A DNA stretch of 64,000 bases from Pteria penguin (GCA_035048485.1 CM068583.1:68126306-68190305); one strand, 5' to 3'. Positions 37,896 through 51,296 are shown, counted from the first letter of the stretch. The notes: generated from the sequence alone by a model not told the origin. Translations and numbers: made by a program.

Positions 37896-38172
37896 AAGCC
37901 GGCGTGGCCTAGTGGTATCGCGCTGGACTCCTGATCGGGAGGCCGGGGTTCGATTCCCGATCTGGTCATGCCGGTATCCTGTCTTTCGGATGAGACAGTA
38001 AAATACCGAGGCCCCGTGTCGTGGTATGCATGGCACGTTAAAGATTCCTCACTGCTTCGGGTGGGTCCGTTGCAAAGGTCAAAATTTGTATGCCCCGCAT
38101 AAGGCAGATGCCGTCACCATATACGTGAAATATTCGTGGTGTGACGTTAAACAAAAATCAATCAGTCAATCA
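37896..38172 (+). mobile_element. tRNA-derived SINE, long type, plus strand, intact target duplication
   Basis: tRNA-like head with GTGGCCTAGTGGTATCGC and B box GGTTCGATTCC, central TTTCGGATGAGACAG...ACCGAGG, CACTGCTTCGGGTGGG, and a tail ending ACGTTAAACA followed by AATCAATCAG. An exact 13-bp target duplication, ATGTGATTCAATG, lies at 37883-37895 and 38173-38185. Same family as the minus-strand copy at 30901-31175. Confidence 0.92.
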
Positions 38173-38189
38173 ATGTGATTCAATGGCAA

Positions 38190-38205
38190 AAGGGGGGGGG
38201 GGGGC
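38190..38205. repeat. G homopolymer run
   Basis: About 14 consecutive G. Confidence 0.9.
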
Positions 38206-38789
38206 GGCTTCTGTCACATATCTACAAGTAAAATTCCAGATATGGCACCAAAATATGGTCGAGTATACGGGAGTGAGGTTGACCTAGTTCAACTTTTCTC
38301 CCGTAAAATTTTTTGAAACAACTCGACTATTTATAGTGAGCGGCCAGCTTAAAATGAATTGCAGTTTGTTAACAGACGAGAGTGGAAGATTTGACCACGA
38401 CGAGTTTCAACGTAATAATATTTGGGTACTTAAGAATTTTGGAAGTTTTCGAATAGTTTACTTTTAAATATATTTAAATGTGGAGCATCTTGAATTTCGG
38501 ACGACAGATTATTCCACAGACGAGTGGTACTTGGATAAAAATGGTGAGTGCTATGACAATATATGGATTGAAAGTGTTGTCAGTTGCGTGTATTATAGTT
38601 GTGGTGTTGGTAGTGTTGTTGTGGTAAGGGTTCTTGTAAATATGCGGGTGTTAAGCCAGATATTATTTTATAGAATTGTATAAGTTTATGTTTTTCTCTC
38701 CTTTCGGAGAACTTTTCCCAGCCACATTCCTTATAAAGCGTATTAAGGCTTACGAGTTTGTGGTAGCTGTTACTATTCTAGCGGCTTCT
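38206..38789. other. no recognised gene; one tiny ATG frame with a hydrophobic segment
   Basis: An ATG at 38478 opens a 46-codon plus-strand frame ending in a run of hydrophobic residues (VLSVACIIVVVLVVLLW) and a stop. No homology recognised. It may be chance. Confidence 0.35.
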
Positions 38790-41271
38790 ATATTTATTCT
38801 TCTAGTTTATTTCTCAAATATGGTTGACAATTGTCCCAAATTATGTCAGCATATTCAAGAGAGGGGCGTATAAATGAAATGTAAAGAGTTTCTAGTGTCT
38901 TTCTGTCTGACTTAAATTTGAGTTTACGCAAAATATTCAGTTTTATAGGAGCAGTATTTATTAAATGATCGATGTGATCTTGCCATTGGCAAGTATTATT
39001 AAGTATTAATCCGAGGTGTTTATAGGTATTACATTCAAAAATAGGGTGGTCATTGAGATAAAGTGGCGGGTGCTGTATGTTTGTATTAGTTTTTCTACTT
39101 ATAAGTAATGCTTCTATTTTGATAGGGCTGAAATGAACGAGCCATTTCTTTGACCATTCATGTATTTTCATAAGGTTTTCATTTAAAACATTGGCTGAAG
39201 CGATAGGGTTTTCATCTGTAACATATACTGAAGTATCGTCAACATATAGTTTGATTGAACAGTTTAGTTACCCGACTATATAATTTATGAATATTAAAAA
39301 TAATAAGAGGCCAGGAATTAATCCTTGTGGAACTCATGCGTTTGAGTTAAGTAGAGATGAGCCAGTTCCGTTTATAACAACTTTTTGAGATCTGTTTGAC
39401 GGGTAGTTTTTAAACCAAAGTAGTAAAATTTGCCCCGATACCTAAATTTTGAATTTTGACAATAAGACCCTTGTGCCATACTTGTTCAAAGGCCTTACTT
39501 ATGTCTAAAATTTACTTCTTACTTCTTTTCCATCATCTAGTGATTTGCTAAATTGGTTGCTAATATATAGGAGTTGGTTTACAGTTGAATCGCCTGGTGT
39601 AAAGCCTGATTGATGAGGGGTGAGGAGATTATTCAACATTATATAATTGTGTAGGTACTTATAAACACATTTTTCAAAAATTTTACTCATAATACAAAGT
39701 AATGATGTAGGGCGATAGTTTTCGACTTTTTGGGGTTATTTTTCTTGAACACGGGTAAAATATTAGCTATTTTCCATTGAAAGGGGAAGGTACTTTAAAG
39801 TAGTGATATATTAAAAAACCTTACAGATGGGGGGCTGATAATTCACTGCAGCCTTCTTTTAGAATGCGTGAGCTGATCGAGTCTTGACCACTGGCTTTAG
39901 ATATGTCTAAACATTTTATGTTATCTTTAACATCACTTACTGTAATTGTAATGGAATCCAACGAGTTATTATGGTTATTGTGGGGAAGGGTTTGTTTGTC
40001 GTCTGTTACAACAATATTGTCAAGAATTATAGATTTGACTTTTTTTTTTTTGAGAATTAAAATGACTAGTAAGTGTTTTCACAAGCGCCCACCATATTTT
40101 ACTGCCAAATTTGTTTAACTTTATTTTGGAACTAATTGTTTGGAAATATTCGTGTTTGGAGTGGCGTAGTAGGTTGGTTATTTTATTTCTTAAGGTTTTA
40201 AATGATTGCCAAAGAATCGGATCTTGACTTTTTGGCTTGTTTTCTTGTTCTGTTTCTTTTCCTAATTAACCTTTTGATATAAGAGTGTATCCAGCGTATA
40301 TCTAAATGTTTGGAATTGTAGCAAACGAAATTTCGTTTATTTTGTGTGTAGGGTTTGTGGCGTTTATTTTGTGTGTAGGGTTTGTGGCGTTTTTTCTCCT
40401 ACAGATCTAGTATTGTGATCTGTTAGTATGGAGTCCCAGTCTACTTCACTTAATTTCTGCCAATATAGGGGGTAATTGACTTTGTCGTATGGCCAGATTT
40501 TACGTTTAAAGTTTAATTTGGTTACTTTTTGCTCATTAATAATTCCAAATATGGGACAATGATATCTAATATTTACGGTCATTAAAGGCTCCATGATATC
40601 GCAATACTCAAGGATACTTGGATTATTTGTTATAATAAGGTCTATAAGTGTTGCAACATTTTCAGATATAGAAGTTGTTTCTTTGATTAATTGAAACAGA
40701 CTGTAGTTCGTCAACATATCTTGTATTTTGAAATTTTGAGAGTTAAGTTAATTTTCATTAAAGTCTCCAGTATTGATTACATGTATATTTTTTATCTTTG
40801 TATCAATTGCCTGTTCAAATAATTGATCGATTAAATTCCACGTTTCTGCGTTACTGTTTGGTGCTCTATAATGAGTTCCTAAAAGGTATTTTTCTTTTTG
40901 AAAAATTATTTCCAACCAAATGCTTTCAAGTCCTCCAACTTCCAAGTCTGGTCTGCGTTTGGAATGAGTATGTTCTTTACAGCACACAGTAACTCCACCA
41001 CAACGTTTATCTACCCTATTTTTTTCTATGCTGAGAACTAAAGCCATCTAGCCTAATACTAGCGTCCGTAGTGTTACTATCTAACCATGTCTCTGTAAAG
41101 CACAGCACGTCAAAATCGTTGAATGTACCATTTATTATATCTATTTTAGTTTTAATACTTTGTATACTAAGGCGGGCAAAAGAAAAATGTGTTTTAATAC
41201 CAGTAGCAAGTTCAATAGATGTTGCTTGATTGCTTGTTAAAACTAGTAAAACTTGAGTATTCAGTTTCAAA

Positions 41272-41295
41272 TGGACCTGGGTTGGATTCAACATC
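41272..41295 (-). other. 2A-like ribosome-skipping motif DVESNPGP in the LINE
   Basis: Codons 102-109 of the 41598-41212 frame read DVESNPGP preceded by LLLLLSK, matching the 2A consensus D-V/I-E-x-N-P-G-P. 2A-like sequences near the 5' end of non-LTR retrotransposon ORFs are known from sea urchins and some other invertebrates. Here the endonuclease downstream is in another frame, so the motif is a relic. Confidence 0.85.
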
Positions 41296-41339
41296 TTTGC
41301 TTAATAACAGTAATAAATAAATAACATGTAAATAGCACA

Positions 41340-41420
41340 TCCAAACAAAAAAACAAAAACAAAAACAAAAAAACAAAAAAACAAAAAACAAAAAAAAAAC
41401 CCCACAAAAAACAAAACAAT
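41340..41420. repeat. A-rich (CAAAAA)n low-complexity tract
   Basis: CAAAAA-type repeat giving a Phe/Cys-rich reading on the minus strand just before the 2A motif. It may inflate the LINE N-terminal frame. Confidence 0.85.
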
Positions 41421-41598
41421 AAACTATAGGATACACAAAATACATCTTTGTAGAGTACCAACTATTATTTAAATTGCCAAATACATATCTGCTTGCAGAA
41501 AACCAATTGTTCATTATGTGACTTGAAGCAGAATATATGGACATAGTATTGTATAAATTCACACACAAATTCTTATGTTTAAAAGTATTTCCATTCAC

Positions 41599-42588
41599 AT
41601 TGTATGGATATGGTGATTTGAACAGAACACATTCTATTGATATTCTTGAAATAAAGAAGGTGAATTAGAATGGCGAGGGTTAAGTCCCGTTTTCCATATT
41701 GAATAAAGTTTAAAATATTACGAGTATTGCAGTAATTTGTAGTTTTGCCTTTTAATTTAACAGCTCTAGAGTAGTTCAGACCGATCCTGACCCGATACTC
41801 AACTAAAGAAACAACCATTGATCAGGTACGTTGGGTTTTAGAACTGATGACTTGGCGGGTCATATCGGGTAAATACATGTACTCTTCCATTCAGAGACTG
41901 ATTGAGATTGTAGGTTTGCCAATAGAGGTGATTCAGGAGTGGTATGGGGATTGAAAAGAAAAAGAGAAATTATGATAACATAAAAAAAAACGTAGACTTA
42001 CATAAGTACAATGAAAAAAATCTATACACCCATTTATAGTGGTTTTAGGATAATTTTTGTACTTGAATTGGCAATTGAATTGGCGTCTTAGTGTACGCAT
42101 ACGGGTGTATCATTCATTAACATGAACACATACTTTGTATACATCTACGAGATTCACAGCAAGATCAATATTTCAGGAACATGCACGTATATACATCTGC
42201 CTTAACAAACAAAAGAATAATTCGTGCGCACGTGCGAATACAGTAAAATATACACACACAGATTACACATTCAAGCTAATGTGCGCACGTATATAGTAAG
42301 CACGTAGATAATTGTCCTATACTTATATATTATACTATTTTGTATGGATACACAGTGTATTATCGCATTCTTGCATACGTGCACTGTATTCACTTGCTTA
42401 TGCATACATGTACAATTATCATAAAGATAATCTCACCATTTTCAAGATTCTCACAGATTCGTTGAACCAACTTCTGATACGTGTGATTCCCACTTTCAAC
42501 TCTATAGTTTCTACAATTTATTCAAGAAGTTGTAAAAACATTCTTGAAAGTGACATCTGCCAAATTCCTATTTTGTACAATGGTTAAG
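41599..42588. other. no recognisable gene
   Basis: AT-rich unique sequence. It may include the 5' UTR of the LINE on the minus strand, but no start or promoter was identified. Confidence 0.5.
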
Positions 42589-43164
42589 TGTTATAACCAG
42601 ATGGGACACTACAAACTTTAATTACTTAGTATTCTATTATCAGGCTGAGTGTTATAGCCTACAGACACATTGTTTATCTAACTATTGTTTTGTTAATCCT
42701 TTCTCCAATCATCTCATTGATTTACTCATTTATGTCACCAATCTTTGTTTACATGTTTTACTATAAATTCTCGAATTCCAACTTGCACGGGAGTTCGGAG
42801 GTCAGACTCGCTACTGACAACACCCGACTGGTCACCACTCATTGAGTACGGACTTCACAGTAGATTCTGAAATTGCCGACTGTGTTATTGTTGTACTTAG
42901 ATCCATTGTTGTTATCGTATTAAATTGCAGAATCGGACATCAACTCTCATTTTCTACTTCAACAACGTATACGATATTGTATATACGGGAACAACCGACG
43001 GGAATACGGCAACGTCATCCACGCGACATCCACGCCAACATCCCCCGTTCCCCAACGTGTATACTATATTTTACATACAATATTATGGCCCAAACTTCAC
43101 GGTCATACAATCTGACATAAGTGCAAATAAACAACGGATTATATTAAATTGTGCGTAAAGCACA
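42589..43164 (+). mobile_element. LTR-like segment (possible solo or orphan LTR)
   Basis: Starts TGTTATAACC and ends AAAGCACA. It contains a TATA-like CTATAAATTC at about 42761, a GC-richer leader after it, and AATAAA at about 43126, which is the usual order in an LTR. TGGTGTCC, which looks like a tRNA primer-binding start, follows directly. No target duplication, second LTR or gag/pol was found, so the call is tentative. Confidence 0.4.
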
Positions 43165-43199
43165 CTGGTGTCCTACCTGATTATTTCTAATCAGCTTTA

Positions 43200-43895
43200 T
43201 TACAAGGGGAGGTAATCTCAGGGATTTTATACTCCTTATATCTACATGATTATGAAATGAACTTTCTGTGACAATTGTCCATATGTAGAAATACATTTAA
43301 TTAATATCTTTTTACTTATGTATGATGACGACACAAGTTTGGTATCAGAATCAGCTGAGGGTTACAGAGTATGTTACATGCATTATATACTTATACTAAA
43401 CGGTGGGACTTAACTGTAAACACTGATAAAACAAAAGCTCTTGAATTTAGAAATTGTAAAAAGGAAAACAGAATACATGAATTTTATTTTAATGATAATA
43501 AGCTTGAGCGTGTTGATTCTTATAATTAAGTCGATGTTCTAATTAATTTTAATGGTATTTTTTCACAACACAAAAGTATATAGCCGACTAAGGTAGAAAA
43601 GCTTTATTTGCAATTTCAGGTTCACTTAAATCGCTTAATTTTAATATTCAAACTAAATGTTCTGTATTTGATAATTATGTGAGTAGCATCCGTAACTATG
43701 GAACCGAGAACTGGGGTTTTCATAAGACTATAGATGTAGAGAAACTATATACTCTCTTTTGTAAAAATATTCTAGGTTTGAGAAAGAGTACTTGCAATAA
43801 CCTGTTATATTGTGAATTGGGGATATTTCCTCTTGCTATCTCACGTAAATTTAAAGTTGTATACCCTACAATTCAGTATAATTTAAAAAATTAGG
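43200..43895 (+). mobile_element. LINE reverse transcriptase fragment, plus strand
   Basis: Plus-strand frames: QGEVISGILYSLYLHDYEM (43203 on, RT motif before the catalytic box), YDDD at 43321-43332 in place of YADD, TKRWDLTVNTDKTKALEF, and later NYGTENWGFHK with CKNILGLRKSTCNNLLYCELG (43679-43894). The last stretch is the RT C-terminal part shared by many animal LINEs. Frameshifts and stops throughout. Confidence 0.78.
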
Positions 43896-45229
43896 GCATG
43901 TAAAACAAAAACTGGGTTTTTTTTCTTGTATGGCTGAAGTTATTAACTTTGCGTTAATAACATATTTTGTTGCTTTAAACCTTCGGAGATATAAAAATAA
44001 AAAGAAAATACTTTGTAAATAAAGTGGGTATTCCATATATACAACCATAACCTCACTTCGCGCATGCGCAGTTTAATCAAAATAAATACGATGAAGGGAG
44101 ACTCCAAAAGAAAACGATTTCAGTAAGTACACATTTTAGCAGACTTTTATGCAGATTTTTAAAGTTAACCCCCACCAACCCCCACCCCCAAAATACAGAT
44201 AACGTTGGAACTTTCAACTCAGGGCTACAAGTATAATATTAGAAAAGCCTTCTTTTATCAAAATTCGGAAATATTACTTTCTATCCAATACAATTTCCCA
44301 TCCCAATTTCTATGGTGGTCTTGTGTACTTCTTAACAGGGTCTAAGGGTCCAGTAAGTTTATCTCGTCGGGTTCCAAAATAGTGAAAGGCATTTGTGATC
44401 TACAATAATATGACACGGAGATCATTAAAAGGACAGTAAGTCTTGTATTGACCCTTTCTAAAACTTAGAAAAGCCTTCAAAAATTGTTATAGGTCCTATT
44501 CAGAACTTTTATCAAATTCGGAAATATTACTTTGTATTCATTGGAATTTCCCATCCTAATTTCTACGGTGATCTTGTGTACAAACTTAAGAAGGTCTAAG
44601 GTTCCAATAAGTTGGGTGATGAAACCTCTTACTATTAATTGGGACTCTTAAGGATAAACTAATTAAGGGTCTCAGCTCGCTTCTAGACCGGCAGAGTACA
44701 GTTTACTCATGTTGATGTTGAATTATACATTTTTGATATCTTGGTCTTACTCAGCATTACTATACATGTACATATTTTTATGACCAGACTCAGAACTTGA
44801 GAAAGTTGTTGACCCTTGCCTGCTCTATATATGGAGAATTATTCATAGATTTTTAGATGTATGTTCTTTGATTATACTGCTATTGCGAAAAGTGGGAGGA
44901 GGACCATAAACCGGTTAACCACTTTAATTGATTGACTCCTGTCATATGAATTGACCGTCCTGAGTCGGTATCGCAGCTGCACCTTAATCGAAAGTTTTTG
45001 TGATGTTCTTGTGACAAGTTGTGTCCGGTTTTTTTTCAAATTATTACATTATTAACAGTACATTTCCGTGGTAATTTCCGTCATACGACAGAGTCAGATG
45101 CGTTTATCTTTTTCTATTAGTACTTAAACGGACGCTGTCCCTCGGCATATAATATAATATGGGTCTTTTAAAATGTGTACTGTATTTAACTCTCTATATA
45201 GGTCAGTTAGATATTTATTAGAAAGCATA
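43896..45229. other. no gene; one internal direct repeat
   Basis: About 115 bp around 44245-44362 recurs with divergence at about 44499-44615 (shared ATTCGGAAATATTACTTT, ATTTCCCATCC, ATCTTGTGTAC-type blocks), displaced by roughly 254 bp. No coding signal. The second copy of the 45-kb repeat begins at 45230. Confidence 0.6.
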
Positions 45230-47620
45230 CGAAAAACCTTTTTGAAAAGATACACATATTAATCGAGTTACGACCATCAATATATCGCTTTTATTTTCTC
45301 GTAATCCATGCCTTTTTAATGATATGCATGACGTGTCAATTATGTGACCGCACCATAACAATGATGGAGAGCGAGGTAAGAGCACGCTGTTTAGCGTTTT
45401 GACAATAGAGTCCATTAAATGTTTCTTTCTTCCTCTTTTTCTTGGCCCTTGTATCGAAAACTCCTCGAAATACATGGCGTCTTTTGTTTATATCAAACTG
45501 CGCATGTGCAAATAGGCGGATTTGAATTCCATAAAAGGACAGTTAAAACGGGAAAAATAATTCTAATAAATTCCCTTTAAATTGCCGCATCTTTGTTGAT
45601 CTTAAGTTTAAAATTTTATATTTAACGGAAAATCTATAACTTTAACAAGCCTAGAAAAATAGCGTATTGCCTAAATTTATTATTCTAATGCCATAAAACT
45701 TGGTTGAGGGATAGTGTCCCTTTAAATGTTTGTACTGGATATATGCCAAAACGGTTCATGAGGGGTGGACAGGTTGTGGTAGCAACCCCAGATGAATTTT
45801 GCAGTGTATTAATATCTTTATGTACTTAATGTATTTGGATAAAGCTCAATGAGATAAAGTCAAAACAGTTTTCCTTTTGCTGATATTTCCATCCTATTAA
45901 AAGCTATTGCAGTTTGAAGATGCTAAAATTTGACATTTTCATAGAATTTTTTCTTTACATACATGTAATTCATGATTGATTTCACGACCAAGATGGAACC
46001 GACATTTCTCACATTTTTAGAAATTTTGTCATTCTGTCAATTTTATTTTTACCCAGGGTAGCCTCTTTCTTTCACATCTCTACCCCCTTCCTCACCCTCC
46101 GGCTTCTAGTCTCACCCTCATTTCAGTATATGATATCATTGTGATAGACTAAAAGCGTATAACATAGCTGAGATCGTTTTGAATTTTGTCAAAAATAATA
46201 GTGTTTATAATCAAATTTGTATTATCATACAGCAATCATTCGTTGGTAAAAATTTCTTGCTCTGCCTCTTCCGCAAAAAAAAAAAATCCTTTGCCAAAGG
46301 TTGAAAAAAAATCTGGCCAGGTTGAAAAACCCCATAATATCCGAAAAGTTTTCAAAGTGTCTGTCTGTCTTGTCTAAGCTGTTGAAAGCTTTTTCATAAC
46401 CGATAAGGGGACGGCCATTTGATGCTGAAAGGGGGGGGGTTGCTGCCAAATTTGTCAGATTGTTTACTTTCAGATCTTTGAAGGATAGAATATTTATTTC
46501 CTTGATATCATGGGGCAGATTATTCATTTTCTTGACTTTTTTGTCGCCAATAAATACTTGTTAGAACTGTATTGTAATATATGCCATTAACAAAACACAT
46601 GCTAATATAAAGTAAACTCAACAAATAATATGCAAACACTACTTTAACTGCAAAATTCCTTATACTACTGGTTTCTATAGTGAAGTGTGTAGTGTCTCTC
46701 AGTCTCTGTATCAAGGGGGAGAATTTCCATATATTACTATAGAAGGAAGTGTGAGGAAATGTTGCTTTTTTGGCGTCCTGTCCGAATGATAATAACCTAT
46801 TCGTTTCTTATTTACTTTTAACTATGCCATTTTAATGTGAAAAAGCATTTCATAAATATTTTTAATATATCTGATATATTGATTTTTCACATTTTTATCT
46901 TTGTCTTCACTACTTTTAGACTGAATTTGAGAAAACTTGGAAGATATTAAGCAAAGATGTTTCTGTACAATTTTACATGTTTTAAAAGTTTTAAAGAAAT
47001 TAAAGATTTATTGCCTTCCACAAACATTGTTCAATATCACTGTGCAATGTTTTCTATGTTTCAGGTGAACAATATAGGCCCACTTGGGATTCCTTTTACC
47101 TTTGTTATCATATATGTTAAGTGAAGATAAATGTTTTTGTTGGTTTTACTTTTGTTTTCATTTTAAAGTAATGTTTGTTTTTATTTTACCTTTGGATAAA
47201 TGTGTTAAATCATTTCACGGATGTCCCATTGCACTGATTTGAATGAAACTGAAAAGAAATGTCAACAAATATGGCCACCATAAATTTTGAAATGCACATG
47301 ACTTAATCTAAACATAACGTTGCATATGTAGTCTGGTGAGAGATGAGGTGAATTCAATTAAGACCCCTTTGGCCACTCATTTTAACGTTAACATATCGGT
47401 CTTCCTAACATATAAATAAGAGGTGGACATCACGAGGGAAATCGGGGAAAGGAATTGGAAATTCGCGGCAAGGGGACGCGAATGACAATATTCCGAACAA
47501 TAAACCTGAAGAAAAAATCTCTCAGAAAGCAGATGTAGGGCCTTTGTCCTCTGTCTGCCCCTCAAAATGGATACGAAAATATATTTTTTAAAAAGCAACC
47601 ATTCTATTCCACTATATTCT
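45230..47620. other. counterpart of 1-2390: no recognisable gene
   Basis: Same sequence as the start of the window apart from a few substitutions and shorter A and G runs. Confidence 0.6.
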
Positions 47621-47627
47621 TCTATAA

Positions 47628-47893
47628 TTGGAATGCTACTGGTGTACTGGTGGTCACCTGTCTTTGGGAGCTTTATGAGGTATTCTTCTTTCCAGTCCCT
47701 GGTATTGTTCCTTCTTCCCATATGTTCCTGAATAACGAGTAAAGCATCTCCTCACTGGTTCTGGATCAGACTTGAGCGCCTCTGTAGGAATACCATCTGG
47801 TCCAGATGCCTTCATATTGTTGAGCTGTTTAATGACTCTACAGATCTCTTCTTTGTTGGGTGCAATCTACATGTATAGGTACCTCACTTCCAG
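47628..47893 (-). mobile_element. RTE-like LINE RT fragment, copy B
   Basis: Counterpart of 2400-2665 with the same ASGPDGIPTEALKSDPE segment and the same frameshift. Confidence 0.8.
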
Positions 47894-47906
47894 CTGGTTG
47901 TGTGTG

Positions 47907-48275
<369 letters not shown>

Positions 48276-48276
48276 T

Positions 48277-48871
48277 GGAGGGTTTTGTGGGGATGTCCTG
48301 TTTAACAGTTCCTCGAAGTGTACCATCAACCTCTCCGTCTGTCCTATCTCATCTGGAATAGCTCTTCCTTCTTTATCTTTAACTGGTCTTTTAGGTTTGC
48401 CATATTTTCCAGATTGTTTCTAGATAGTGGTGTACTGATCCCGCATATGTCCCCTGTTTGCTGCCTCTTCCGCTTCCTCCACCATCCCTTCTATATAGTT
48501 TTTCTTGTCTACCTTCATGTCGCTCTTGATGGTTTTGTTTGCCTCGGAGTATTCCTCTTGTGCTTTGTCTTTCTCTGCCCTTGTACGACTGTAGTTAGAT
48601 ATCGCTTTCTTTTCTATCCAATCTGCACCTTATAATGGTATTATAATGGGCCCAGGACATGTTGACTTGATTGCGTCCTTAACTTATCCATGTGGTCTCG
48701 ATGTTGTCCTCCCCTTGTAACTCTTGTAATGTTTGAAACTTTTTTGAGAGTGTGATCTTGGATTCTTAAAACATTGTGGTATTCTTCTGGAGAGATTTGG
48801 TGTCATACTGATGACAGGAGGTAGTCTTTCCTATCCAGGTCTGGGCCCTTAGAAGGTAATGGTATCAAGTA
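48277..48871 (-). mobile_element. RTE-like LINE linker fragment, copy B
   Basis: Counterpart of 2990-3585, again ending in [16 protein letters not shown] at the TA tract. Confidence 0.78.
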
Positions 48872-49445
48872 ATGTCTACGGGGTAATCCCGTTGCTCCGC
48901 TACTTTTAACTTCGACATAGAATAACTCCGACGAGTTTTACTCCGATAGTTTAAATTCCGACAGTTTTAATTCCGACGCTTTTTACTCCGACACTTTTTA
49001 TTCCGACAAATTTAAAATGTCTTTTTATATGGTGATATCGATGAAATGATACCGTTATATGATACTACACGTAAAAGTTATAATAGGTTAAGGTAAAGGT
49101 AATAATATTTTGTAACGTTATAGGAAAATGCGCCGGAGAAGCCAGCGTCCCCTTTTCCGAGAGGAGGGGGTTCTAAGGTACATTTTGTCGATCCCCCCCA
49201 AACCCCCCCCCCCACACACACAACCTAACCCACCCCCCCCCCAAAAAAAACCCCAAAAAACCCCCAAAAACCAAAACAAAGAAAAAATTTTAAAAAGCAA
49301 ACAAACAAACACGGCATTTTCTTTGAAAGGAGGATGATATATTTACATGAAACCATATATCATTTCAGAAATTCACAATAAAAATCACATAAATATAAAA
49401 ACACATTTATGTCACTTCTATGATGATGTTTTTCCAAATATAATT

Positions 49446-49623
49446 GGGGGCAGGCGTGGTGTAGTGGTTAAGCGCTTGGCTTGCGGCGCCGACGATCCGG
49501 GTTCGATTCCCGGGTTGCGCCATTATGTTTAAGAGGTTGGTAACCTCCTGCTTCCATGTCGCGATATAACTAAAATATTGTTGAAAGCGACGTAAAACAC
49601 CAATCAACCAACCAACCAACCAA
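49446..49623 (+). mobile_element. short tRNA-derived SINE, copy B
   Basis: Counterpart of 4153-4326 with one extra AACC in the tail. Confidence 0.85.
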
Positions 49624-50320
49624 CCAAATACAATTTCTTTATTTAATGTTATTATGAAATTCGTTTAGCATATATCACCCAGTATCTGAAATAATTGTGT
49701 ATTAATCTATAGAATGATTATAATTTCAGTATTTACCCTCCTTTTCTGCAATGATGCATTTTTATCAAACAAAAGATGCAAGTTTTTTTTTCCAAATTTA
49801 TACTACATTTTTCAGTCCATTTCTATCAAGTAACATGAAAGGAATTAATTACATTGGTATGTTGATCTAGATTTTTGTATGTGTTTGTAAATCATAAAAT
49901 AACATGAAATTGACAAAAACAACGACAAAGCACTCTTTCGCATTTAGTTGCAAGAACCTCCCTTTTCGTCTGTTTCGACTGGAATAAACGTTCTATTATC
50001 TTATTGCGCTTTTATACAATGTTACAGAATTCAAGCGTCGAGACTGGCTTTATTCGGACACTATATTTGATAGGACCTATCGCGCTGCTTTGCTATTGTT
50101 ATGTGATAGTGCATTTGTGCAATAGCGCATATTCGTGATAACGCGTTTGAAAGAATACATGTTAGATCAATTTCATTCCAATAGCATCTTTATAGATGTT
50201 GACGAAATATTCTTAATGGGGCAACTTGTGTCAATCACATAAAAACCCCGCACGTTTATTGTGTGGTCATGGAACACATGTTTAAGACAATATTGCAATA
50301 TTTTCAGGCCCTGGGTCTTG

Positions 50321-51296
50321 AGGCCCTGTCACACCGGGATTTTTGGGCCAACGTATGAGGAGCGACAAAGCTAATTTTCCAACACGTCGACGAACGTTGG
50401 TGGACGTCGAGTAAGTTTTGTGGTCACTGTGTGGTCGCTTTCTTGTCGTTTCTTGAACGTCGGAGGACGTTGGCATGCGTTGATCCCCGGAAACTTTTGT
50501 GCATGCACAAAACTTCCGACGACTGTCCAGCGTCCAAATGTAAGTTATGTGGTCGTTATGAGGTTGCCCAGCACACGCTAGACATGCGTTATTGTGCGCT
50601 GTGCAGTCCTTCCTCATAAGTTTATAAACACGTTGCGAGGTCGCCGATAATTCCAACGACTATGTAACGATAAGGGAGCGCATGCCTAACGCTTACACAA
50701 CGACCATGTAGCGATAGTCTAGCGTCCTGCAACGTCCTCAACGTACGCCTAACGACAGCGTAACGACTTTGGCATGTACCTAACGTTCTGAGAACGACCT
50801 TAACGTATTGTTGATATTAAATGACTTTTTACTACTGGTGAACAAAATATTTCCCCAAAATGAAGGTTTGTTTAGTATTGCATGTTTTTGAAATGGTGAA
50901 ACCTGATTTTTCTCTAAGGCACTTAAAACTAGCTTTTTTATATCATCAAAACAATATCATGGATATACCTTTGTATATTATGAGAAACAAAAGAATTAAG
51001 TGTCGGAGACACTGGGTGAGGATGTGGATTGCCAGGAGAGAAGAGTTTGGAATCGACGATCAACTCATTGTCGAACTTGGAACAGAAGATCCAGCCTTAT
51101 TCATTAACTTTCTTCGCATGCCTCCGTCAATGTTTGATGAACTTCAATATCGATAAGTAGTTCGAGCGATGTAGGTCGTTGTCAAGTCGTTAGACAAACG
51201 TTACTTATGAAAAAGTTGACAGGTAAATTGAAAAATAGTTTGAACAATATCTATACGTTAGGCATACGCTTAAAATATCCCAATGTGACAGAGCCT
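50321..51296 (+). mobile_element. PIF/Harbinger-derived element, copy B
   Basis: Counterpart of 5023-5999 with the same inverted ends and ACG-rich subterminal motifs. Confidence 0.8.
50860..51156 (+). pseudogene. HARBI1-like transposase N-terminal fragment, copy B
   Basis: Same 98-codon frame and protein as 5563-5859. The catalytic core is absent. Confidence 0.82.

Larger units (their letters stand above)
38790..41598 (-). mobile_element. near-full-length decayed LINE with 2A-like peptide, APE endonuclease and RT
   Basis: On the minus strand, in order: a frame 41598-41212 ending in a 2A-like peptide (41295-41272); endonuclease pieces in other frames (41294-41016 DFDVLCFTETWLDS; 41047-40748 CGGVTVCCKE, HYRAPNSNAETW and TGDFNEN; 40717-40364 TLIDLIITNN); RT fingers (39690-39505 SKIFEKCVYKYL, QSGFTPGDSTVNQL); YVDD catalytic box at 39246-39235; and RT C-terminus (39171-38794 KIHEWSKKWLVHFSP, YKHLGLILN, FIRPSLEYADIIWDN). 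The layout fits CR1/Jockey-type non-LTR retrotransposons. Multiple shifts and stops make it inactive. Confidence 0.88.

Noticed and set aside
38478..38618. 46-codon ATG frame with a C-terminal hydrophobic segment
   Set aside because: No homology, no context and very short; most likely chance.
45218..45475. Basic-rich minus-strand frame (GPRKRGRKKHLMDS)
   Set aside because: The same sequence in copy A is cut by the window edge; the basic run is low-complexity A/G-rich DNA and no domain could be recognised.
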